A stretch of DNA of 64,000 nt from Candidatus Saccharimonadota bacterium (GTDB taxonomy: Bacteria; Patescibacteriota; Saccharimonadia; Saccharimonadales; Saccharimonadaceae), in the NCBI GenBank assembly GCA_027312225.1, contig DAICXK010000002.1:367-64366 (forward strand), read 5' to 3'. Positions 1 through 6,885 of this stretch are shown here, in pieces (the stretch's first letter is position 1; each line of letters starts with the position of its first letter). A program made the translations under genes and the position numbers. The notes beneath the pieces were generated by a model. It was not told the origin of the DNA, ran no database searches, and worked only from the letters and a program-made list of their open reading frames with translations.

Positions 1-2
1 GG

Positions 3-110
3 GCGAAGGATGGTGATCTGGGTCTTCAGTTTACCGAGTTGCCTGTTGATGAGCAAGAAAAAGATCTTGATCAGTATCGTACACTTCTTGCCGTACTTGA
101 GGCAGAGTAA
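3..110 (+). CDS. C-terminal fragment of an unidentified protein, cut by the window start; ends at TAA 108-110
   Basis: Frame 3 open from the window edge: AKDGDLGLQFTELPVDEQEKDLDQYRTLLAVLEAE*. The same frame stays open after the stop (see findings). Confidence 0.5.
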   Translation, partial: AKDGDLGLQFTELPVDEQEKDLDQYRTLLAVLEAE

Positions 111-272
111 ACTCCAAGTACGGATGTTCTTGAGGAAAATCCATCAGATGAAGAGTCAGAGAATCCAAGCTCCGAGTATTACGAAAGTTCGTGATACAAA
201 AGCTAGCTTTGTAAATATGTCTCCTGCCGGGTGTTGCCTCGCAGGGGGTTCTCTGTTACAATACATAACGAT

Positions 273-488
273 ATGGTACAAGTAACACGTAAAGACGAAC
301 GCGAGGCGAACGAAAACATTATTCGTCGTTTCAACCGCAAGGTGTTGCAGAGCGGCGTGCTCGCAGAGGCAAAAGCTTCAATGCGATTCAGCAAGCCTCT
401 TAGCAAAACCGAGCGACGCCAGAAGGCGATTATCCGCAAAGAGCGCAAGGCAATCAAAACTGCTAACGCACGCATGGGGATTCGCTAA
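273..488 (+). CDS. rpsU: 30S ribosomal protein S21
   Basis: MVQVTRKDEREANENIIRRFNRKV...RRQKAIIRKERKA is typical S21. Internal ATG 273 preferred over 231; promoter-like TTGCCT-N17-TACAAT upstream. Confidence 0.9.
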   Translation: MVQVTRKDEREANENIIRRFNRKVLQSGVLAEAKASMRFSKPLSKTERRQKAIIRKERKAIKTANARMGIR

Positions 489-491
489 AAG

Positions 492-944
492 GTGGCTCTT
501 AAAGAGCAAATTAATAACGATCTCAAAGCCGCCCTTCTAGGCGGCAATCGTTTTGTCGCAGACACACTGCGCAATTTAAAGGCGGCGATTCTCAACGAAG
601 AAGTGGCCTTAGGACGACGAGATGAAGGCCTTGGTGATGCTGAAATCGAAGGCATTATTGCTCGTGAGGTTAAAAAACGAGGTGAGAGCAAAGCGCTGTA
701 CGATCAAAACGGACGCCCAGAGCTTGCCGAGATAGAGCAGAAAGAAATAGACGTACTGGTGGCCTATCTGCCGCAACAATTGACAGAGGATGAAGTTCAG
801 ACTGTCATCAACGAGGTCATCGCCGAGATCGGTGCGACCGATATGAAGGCAATGGGCCAAGTGATTGGCGCAGTCAAGGCTCGCACGGGTACGGCAGCAG
901 ACGGCGCAACTGTCGCAAAACTTGTAAAAACAACGCTACAGTAA
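492..944 (+). CDS. yqeY: GatB/YqeY domain-containing protein
   Basis: GTG start; YqeY-like sequence with the typical LPQQLTEDE...GATDMKAMGQVIGAV segment. Confidence 0.85.
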   Translation: MALKEQINNDLKAALLGGNRFVADTLRNLKAAILNEEVALGRRDEGLGDAEIEGIIAREVKKRGESKALYDQNGRPELAEIEQKEIDVLVAYLPQQLTEDEVQTVINEVIAEIGATDMKAMGQVIGAVKARTGTAADGATVAKLVKTTLQ

Positions 945-971
945 CGAGACAGCAATAGGAGGAGTGCATAG

Positions 972-1523
972 ATGATTTTACTTTTTGGCCCAACAGGTGC
1001 CGGTAAGAGTTTGCAGGGGCAAATTATGGCGATCCGCCAAGGCTGGAAATGGCTTTCAACAGGTGAAATGTTCCGCGCCAGTAATGATCCAAAGATTATC
1101 GAACAGCTGAAGACGGGTGAGCTCCTCAGTGATGAGCAAACCTACGAAGTCTTCCAAGAGGCAGTGAAAGACGCCCATGAGAAGAAATACCCGCAGATTA
1201 TTGTTGACGGATTTCCACGTAACAAAGCACAGGCAGAGTGGTTGTCAAAGTACATGGAAAAAGAGGGTGAAAAAATCGACATTGTGATTGCTCTTGAGGT
1301 TCCAGAGAGTGAAATTATGCGCCGCCTTGAAAAGCGCGCTCGTATGGAAGACAGTCCAGAAGTGATTGCTCGTCGCATGAGCATCTATCGCCAGAAAATG
1401 TATCCAGTACTGGGTATATTTGCCGAAGATGATGTCCGTGTTGTTCACGTTGAAGGCATTGGCACCGCTGGTGAAGTGCACGACAAGCTGTACGCAGAAC
1501 TTGATGCAAACGGATTAGTATAA
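972..1523 (+). CDS. adk: Adenylate kinase family nucleoside monophosphate kinase (short form)
   Basis: P-loop LLFGPTGAGKSLQG, VDGFPRN motif, SD aggagg upstream. Confidence 0.85.
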   Translation: MILLFGPTGAGKSLQGQIMAIRQGWKWLSTGEMFRASNDPKIIEQLKTGELLSDEQTYEVFQEAVKDAHEKKYPQIIVDGFPRNKAQAEWLSKYMEKEGEKIDIVIALEVPESEIMRRLEKRARMEDSPEVIARRMSIYRQKMYPVLGIFAEDDVRVVHVEGIGTAGEVHDKLYAELDANGLV

Positions 1524-1532
1524 GGTCAGAGT

Positions 1533-2297
1533 ATGAGCTCGCAGCCACGCAAAACACCAAAACAAATCGAAGCCATGCGCGAAGGTGGCAAGGTACTGGC
1601 GGGTATTTTGCGCGATGTGCGCGCCTTTACGATCCCAGGCAAGACCGAGCGTGAAATTGATGAATGGGTAGGCAGAGAGATTGTCGCTCGGGGTGCGATT
1701 GCAACGTACAAGACAAGCGAAGTTAACTTTCCTGGAAATATCTGTATCAGTGTTAACGAACAAATCGTACATAGCGTGCCGAGCGATTATGCGCTTGAAG
1801 CAGGTGATGTCGTAAGCTTTGACCTCGTGATTGAATATAAAGGCATGAAGACTGACGCGGCATTCACGATGGTGGTTGGCGAAGATCCAAAGGGCGCAGC
1901 GAAACATCTCTTACAGACAACCGAGCGGAGTCTTTATGCAGGTATCGATGCGATCAAAGGTGGCGGTACGTATACTGGTGATATTGGCGCAGCAGTCGAG
2001 GCGGTGCTAACGGGCGGAAAACTAGGAGTCATGCGTGAATTAGTGGGGCACGGAGTGGGCCTAGAGATGCATATGCCACCAGAAGTAGCAAATTACGGAC
2101 GCAAGGGAACCGGCACGGTTCTCGAAGTTGGAGACACCATTGCTATTGAACCAATGGCGAGCCTTGGTGGCGAGAAGATTATTATTGATCAAGATGACGG
2201 CTGGACGTACTCGACACGGGATGGCAGCTTGGCGGCGCATTTTGAACACACTATACTGATTACTGAGGAAGGTGCTGAAATCCTCACCCAACTATAA
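1533..2297 (+). CDS. map: Type I methionine aminopeptidase
   Basis: NEQIVHSVPSDYALEAGDVVSFDL, GHGVGLEMHMPPEV, IEPMASLG motifs. Confidence 0.95.
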   Translation: MSSQPRKTPKQIEAMREGGKVLAGILRDVRAFTIPGKTEREIDEWVGREIVARGAIATYKTSEVNFPGNICISVNEQIVHSVPSDYALEAGDVVSFDLVIEYKGMKTDAAFTMVVGEDPKGAAKHLLQTTERSLYAGIDAIKGGGTYTGDIGAAVEAVLTGGKLGVMRELVGHGVGLEMHMPPEVANYGRKGTGTVLEVGDTIAIEPMASLGGEKIIIDQDDGWTYSTRDGSLAAHFEHTILITEEGAEILTQL

Positions 2298-2339
2298 GCT
2301 GCTCTATTCAAAATTCGCCATAAGCGGTATAATTGCCCT

Positions 2340-3578
2340 ATGCAAGAAAATTCTCGCTATGCCGTAGGGCTAGATATTGGCACAACAGGAGTGCGTGCTG
2401 TTGTCGCACACGTCGATTCAGCAACAGGTGTGCCGACAATTGTTGGTGTCGGTACGTCACCCAACACTGGTATGCGAAAGGGTGTCGTCGTGACACTGAA
2501 TGGCCCGGCCCATGCGATTGACGAGGCACTAGGCGAGGCCGAGCGTATGAGCGGTCATCAGGTCAATGAGGCGACAGTCTCAATTAATGGTACACATATC
2601 CTTAGTACCACGGCTGACGGCATGATAGCGGTTGGCGCTGCCGACCATGCTGTGACTCCAGATGACGTCGTGCGCCTTGAAGAGGTCGCAACGGTTGGTA
2701 AAATCCCGCCTAACCGTGAGATTCTTGAAGTGATTCCTCATAACTATCGTTTGGATGGTCAGGACAACATAAAAGACCCGATAGGTATGACGGGGACGCG
2801 CCTTGAGATTGATGCGCACGTTGTATCTGTTCTGACTCCTCATCTCGTTAACCTTCAAAAGACAACCGAGCTAGCTAAGGTGCAGCCAGTATCAATTGTG
2901 ACATCCGGTATCGCGGCTGCACGTGCGGTCCTTACCGAACAGCAGATGGAGAACGGTGTCGCGTTGATTGACCTTGGTGGTACAACCACCAACATTGCTA
3001 TCTATGACGAGGGTGATTTACGCTTTACGGCAGTCTTACCTTACGGTGGTGTCAATATTACAAATGATTTGGCGATTGGTCTCAAGACTGATCCAGAGGT
3101 TGCCGAACAAGTAAAGATAAAACACGCTGTTGCTATGAAACGACTTGAAGCCGAGGGTATATCAATTAAGCATGATGGTGATATTCTGACGTTCTTGTCG
3201 GGTGACATTGATGATATTGTCGAGGCACGCCTTGAGGAGATTTTCGAAGAGATTCAAAAGGTGCTCAAGAAGGCTGGATATGCTGGCAAGCTCCCAAGCG
3301 GTGTTGTACTAGTGGGCGGCAGCGCTAGGCTAAAGGGTATTATCGAATATGCCAAGCAATCACTGGGTGTGGCGGCGCGTCTTGGTAAGGCCTCAGGTTT
3401 TGGTGGGGTTGCCGAACATATTGAAGAGCCACAATACGCTACTGCTGTCGGCCTGATGCTGCTTGATAGCGAGGGTGCTCCGCAGATGGCGGGCAAGAAC
3501 AAGGGTGCCGTGGTTGGTAAGAATCTTGTTGGTGGTATAGGCACGATTTTGTCGAAAGCCTTCGGTAAGGCAAAATAG
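2340..3578 (+). CDS. ftsA: Cell division protein FtsA
   Basis: Actin-fold ATPase: YAVGLDIGTTGVRAVVA, ALIDLGGTTTNIAIY, GVVLVGGSARLKG; directly upstream of ftsZ. Confidence 0.93.
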   Translation: MQENSRYAVGLDIGTTGVRAVVAHVDSATGVPTIVGVGTSPNTGMRKGVVVTLNGPAHAIDEALGEAERMSGHQVNEATVSINGTHILSTTADGMIAVGAADHAVTPDDVVRLEEVATVGKIPPNREILEVIPHNYRLDGQDNIKDPIGMTGTRLEIDAHVVSVLTPHLVNLQKTTELAKVQPVSIVTSGIAAARAVLTEQQMENGVALIDLGGTTTNIAIYDEGDLRFTAVLPYGGVNITNDLAIGLKTDPEVAEQVKIKHAVAMKRLEAEGISIKHDGDILTFLSGDIDDIVEARLEEIFEEIQKVLKKAGYAGKLPSGVVLVGGSARLKGIIEYAKQSLGVAARLGKASGFGGVAEHIEEPQYATAVGLMLLDSEGAPQMAGKNKGAVVGKNLVGGIGTILSKAFGKAK

Positions 3579-3657
3579 CCATCTCTTGTAGTATTTTGTA
3601 CGCGAGTGGTATACTGGAAATTAACAGAGCAAAGGAATTTTAGGGGACAATAATCGC

Positions 3658-4851
3658 ATGCCAGAAGTAAAACCGAGTGACATACAATCTTTTGCCAGCA
3701 TCAAAGTCGTTGGTGTTGGTGGTGCTGGTGGATCAGCTATCAATCGCATGAAAGAAGCAGGTCTGTCTGGCGTGCAGTTTATTGCGGTTAATACTGATGC
3801 ACAGGCACTTCATAATAGTAAAGCGGATGTGAAGGTCCATATTGGCCGTGACACGACACGCGGATTAGGTGCCGGTGCCGATCCTTCAGTTGGCGAGGCT
3901 GCGGCAAATGAATCTCGTGACGAGCTAAAAAGTGTGCTTGAAGGTGCCGACCTTATCTTTGTGACCATTGGCGCAGGTGGCGGTACAGGATCGGGCGCTG
4001 GTCATGTAGTCGCCGAAGTAGCACGCGAGCTCGGTATCCTGGTCATTGGTGTTGCCACAAAACCATTTAGTTTCGAGGGCGAAAAGCGCCGCACAAACGC
4101 CGATTGGGCAATTGCGCAGCTGGGCCGTCAGGTTGACACATTAATCACAATTCCAAACGATCGTCTTTTGCAGACAATCGATCGCCGTACGCCACTACTA
4201 GAGACCTTCAAGATTGCCGATGACGTGCTACGTCAAGGTGTTCAAGGCATCTCAGAACTGATCACCGAACATGGTCTGATTAATCTCGACTTTGCCGACG
4301 TCCGTGCTATCGTATCAAATGCTGGATCAGCACTGATGGGCATTGGTCGCGCTAGTGGTGACGACCGTGCTGCACAGGCGGCACAACAGGCAATTGAGTC
4401 GCCGCTGATTGAGGTGTCAATTGACGGTGCCAAGGGTGTCCTCTTCAATGTTACTGGTGGATATGACATGAGCATGAGTGAAATCCAAGAGGCTGCTGAG
4501 ATTATTACCAGCGCTGTCTCTCCTGACGCAAATATTATCTTTGGTGCAACGCTCAAACCTGACCTTGAAGACGAATTGGTTATTACAGTTATCGCAACTG
4601 GTTTCGACAGTGCATACCTTCATGAACAGGCCAATGTGATTCTTGGTCAGTCTAAAACAACAGAGTCGGTCGAAGAGGTGAGCGATGACATGGTAGCAGC
4701 GATGGATCTCGAGCTGGATCAAACCGGAGCTGCCGAAGAGTTCGCGAGTGAACCGCAAGAGGATATATGGAATCAGCCTGAAGATGATGAGTCTGATACG
4801 CCAGCTTTCTTACGCCGCCGCAAGCGCAAAAAAGATAACAGCGAATCGTAG
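3658..4851 (+). CDS. ftsZ: Cell division protein FtsZ
   Basis: Tubulin signature GAGGGTGSGAGHVVAEVARE, NTDAQAL, acidic C-terminal linker. Confidence 0.98.
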   Translation: MPEVKPSDIQSFASIKVVGVGGAGGSAINRMKEAGLSGVQFIAVNTDAQALHNSKADVKVHIGRDTTRGLGAGADPSVGEAAANESRDELKSVLEGADLIFVTIGAGGGTGSGAGHVVAEVARELGILVIGVATKPFSFEGEKRRTNADWAIAQLGRQVDTLITIPNDRLLQTIDRRTPLLETFKIADDVLRQGVQGISELITEHGLINLDFADVRAIVSNAGSALMGIGRASGDDRAAQAAQQAIESPLIEVSIDGAKGVLFNVTGGYDMSMSEIQEAAEIITSAVSPDANIIFGATLKPDLEDELVITVIATGFDSAYLHEQANVILGQSKTTESVEEVSDDMVAAMDLELDQTGAAEEFASEPQEDIWNQPEDDESDTPAFLRRRKRKKDNSES

Positions 4852-4865
4852 GAGGTACCCTGGAT

Positions 4866-5330
4866 ATGACTGCTCTCAATATTGGTGACAGCCGAGTTAT
4901 TGAATCCCGCGAAGTTGGCGATGGCGTCACGATTCGCCGTCGCCGCGAAACACCGGATGGCAAGCGTTTTACGACGTACGAGCGCATCGAGAAGCCAAAT
5001 CTTGCCGTTATCAAAAAGGACGGCACGCGCGAGCTATTTGATCGTGATAAGCTGGCAATCGCTGTCAAGCGTTCGGTCGGTAAGTTTTTCGATTCAGAAC
5101 TTGAAGTAGAAAAGATTATTAATGATGTTGAAGACGCGGTATACAGTCTCGGTGAATCAGAAATCTTATCAAGCCAAATTGGAGACAAAGTTCTCGACGA
5201 GCTTGCCAATAAGAATGAGGTCGCGTATGTGCGTTTTGCGAGCGTATACCATGAGTTTAAGACATTAGACGACTTTGTTGCTATTCTTGATAGTCGACGT
5301 AAAAACCGTGGGGCGTCTGAAGGGCAATGA
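4866..5330 (+). CDS. NrdR-like ATP-cone protein without the N-terminal zinc ribbon cysteines
   Basis: IRRRRETPDGKRFTTYERIEKPNLAVIKKDGTRELFDRDKL...EVAYVRFASVYHEFKTLDDF aligns with NrdR; no cysteine in the whole protein. Confidence 0.85.
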   Translation: MTALNIGDSRVIESREVGDGVTIRRRRETPDGKRFTTYERIEKPNLAVIKKDGTRELFDRDKLAIAVKRSVGKFFDSELEVEKIINDVEDAVYSLGESEILSSQIGDKVLDELANKNEVAYVRFASVYHEFKTLDDFVAILDSRRKNRGASEGQ

Positions 5331-5593
5331 AAGTTAAAATAGTCTACAAGTACGAGAGCGACCACGCAAGAGAAGTAATTGATTATCTTCGTGATTTTCA
5401 ACGCCAGACAGGCCATGAGATTGAAGAGGTGGATCCTGACACTCCTGATGGTGCGCATACATGTCGTACCTATGATATTGTCGAGTATCCAACAGTATTT
5501 GCGCTTAGTGACGATGGTCAGTTACAGCATTTATGGCGGGGGCGACCACTACCAACGATTAGTGAGGTGAGCTACTATGTGGCAGGCCGTTAA
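5327..5593 (+). CDS. Thioredoxin-fold small protein lacking a CxxC motif
   Basis: MKVKIVYKYESDHAREVIDYLRDF...VEYPTVFALSDDGQ; cis-Pro region present, no N-terminal CxxC; overlaps the following VKOR gene. Confidence 0.6.
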   Translation: MKVKIVYKYESDHAREVIDYLRDFQRQTGHEIEEVDPDTPDGAHTCRTYDIVEYPTVFALSDDGQLQHLWRGRPLPTISEVSYYVAGR

Positions 5594-6209
5594 AGATTTT
5601 CTGACGCATCGCGATAAGACGGTCCGCGATAATCGCTGGATATTCACCAGCATGCTGATTGGTGCAATACTCAGTCTGTTGGCATCGTTTGTGTTGTCGG
5701 TCGAGGCTATCACGTTGGCAGCCAACCCAGATGCGCAATTGAATTGTAGCATCAATATCGTCTTAAACTGCGCCAGTGTCGCCTTGCATCCGAGTGCCGA
5801 GCTGTGGGGCTTTCCAAACAGTTTCCTTGGGCTGATAGCTGAACCAGTTGTGATTACTGTCGCAATTGCAGGCCTCAGTGGTATCAAGTTTCCACGAGCT
5901 TTTATGTTTGCTGCACAGGTTGGTTATTCGTTAGGGTTTATCTTTGCATGGTACCTCTTTGGTGTCAGTTTCTTCGTCATTGGTGCGTTGTGCCCGTGGT
6001 GTCTGCTGGTGACATTGACGACGACATTGGTCTGGTTTGCGATCACGCGCTATAACATTCGCGAGAAAAATCTGTATCTTTCGAAGGGTGTGCAAAAAAA
6101 GCTCGAGGCATTTATCAAAAAAGACTACGACAAGCTGGTGATGTGGTCGGTTGTTGTGTTGGCGATTGCGGCAATCCTTGCAAAATACGGCAGCGACCTA
6201 TTTGCATAA
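5577..6209 (+). CDS. Vitamin K epoxide reductase (VKOR) family membrane protein
   Basis: Multiple TM segments, conserved Cys pair region and C-P-W-C (GALCPWCLLVT). Confidence 0.88.
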   Translation: MWQAVKDFLTHRDKTVRDNRWIFTSMLIGAILSLLASFVLSVEAITLAANPDAQLNCSINIVLNCASVALHPSAELWGFPNSFLGLIAEPVVITVAIAGLSGIKFPRAFMFAAQVGYSLGFIFAWYLFGVSFFVIGALCPWCLLVTLTTTLVWFAITRYNIREKNLYLSKGVQKKLEAFIKKDYDKLVMWSVVVLAIAAILAKYGSDLFA

Positions 6210-6225
6210 AGCACGAATAACGGTG

Positions 6226-6231
6226 TATAAT
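6226..6231 (+). promoter_or_regulatory. -10 hexamer TATAAT for the NUDIX-ileS leader
   Basis: ggtgTATAATtatcgcc about 205 nt upstream of the NUDIX start. Confidence 0.6.
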
Positions 6232-6237
6232 TATCGC

Positions 6238-6423
6238 CAGAAACGTCCGAGCGGCTATCACCCGCGAGTTTTGGGAAGAAATCTTTCTGGAGAGACTAGA
6301 CCCCAACGGTAATCGACCTGTCAGATCGAACAATAAAGTGCGAAATGAGACAAATCTCTTTTTCGAAACTGGATGGTACCGTCCGAGATATCGGATTCCA
6401 GTAGCGATAAGGAGATTTTTTAT
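6238..6423 (+). ncRNA. T-box leader, isoleucine (AUC specifier), ultrashort stem I, probably translational
   Basis: Stem I GCGG-CTATCAC-CCGC with ATC in the loop (6251-6265); antisequestrator CTGGA-TGGTACC-GTCCGA-GATA-TCGGAT-TCCAG (6369-6401) with the 7-nt UGGUACC bulge; SD AAGGAGATTT (6409-6418) complementary to AAATCTCTTT (6353-6362) with one G-U. Confidence 0.9.
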
Positions 6424-6435
6424 TTGGAGAAAGTT

Positions 6436-6885
6436 ATGAGCAAGATAAGTAAAAGCCCAAATCCAAGAATAGGCATCGGTACGTTTGTTTTTAGGAACGG
6501 TAAGTTTCTCATGCAACAACGACAAGGTTCGCATGGTGAGGGGACATGGTCGGTACCGGGTGGCCATTTAGAATACGGCGAAACACCTGAAGATACGTCG
6601 CGTCGTGAAGTACTAGAGGAAACAGGGTGTGAGATTAAAAATATACGGTTTGCTGCGGTAACGAACGATTTTTTTGAAGGAGAGAACAGGCACTATGTCA
6701 CCTGGTGGACAATGAGTGATTGGAAGGCGAATGAGCCGTACATTACCGAGCCAGACAAGTGTATCGCGCAGATGTGGGCTGATTTTGATAATCTACCCCA
6801 GCCGCTTTTTCTACCTTGGGAGCAGTTACTGAAAAGTAAATTTTTAGATGATATCAAACGCGAACTGAAAAGGAGCAAGCAATGA
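6436..6885 (+). CDS. NUDIX hydrolase (NUDT15-like)
   Basis: Nudix box GGHLEYGETPEDTSRREVLEETGC; possible in-frame TTG start at 6424. Confidence 0.9.
   Translation: MSKISKSPNPRIGIGTFVFRNGKFLMQQRQGSHGEGTWSVPGGHLEYGETPEDTSRREVLEETGCEIKNIRFAAVTNDFFEGENRHYVTWWTMSDWKANEPYITEPDKCIAQMWADFDNLPQPLFLPWEQLLKSKFLDDIKRELKRSKQ

Noticed and set aside
203-475. 90-aa minus-strand ORF over rpsU
   Set aside because: Antisense to rpsU, no support.
4652-5458. 268-aa minus-strand ORF antisense to ftsZ/nrdR-like
   Set aside because: Fully antisense to well-supported genes; no domain or promoter.
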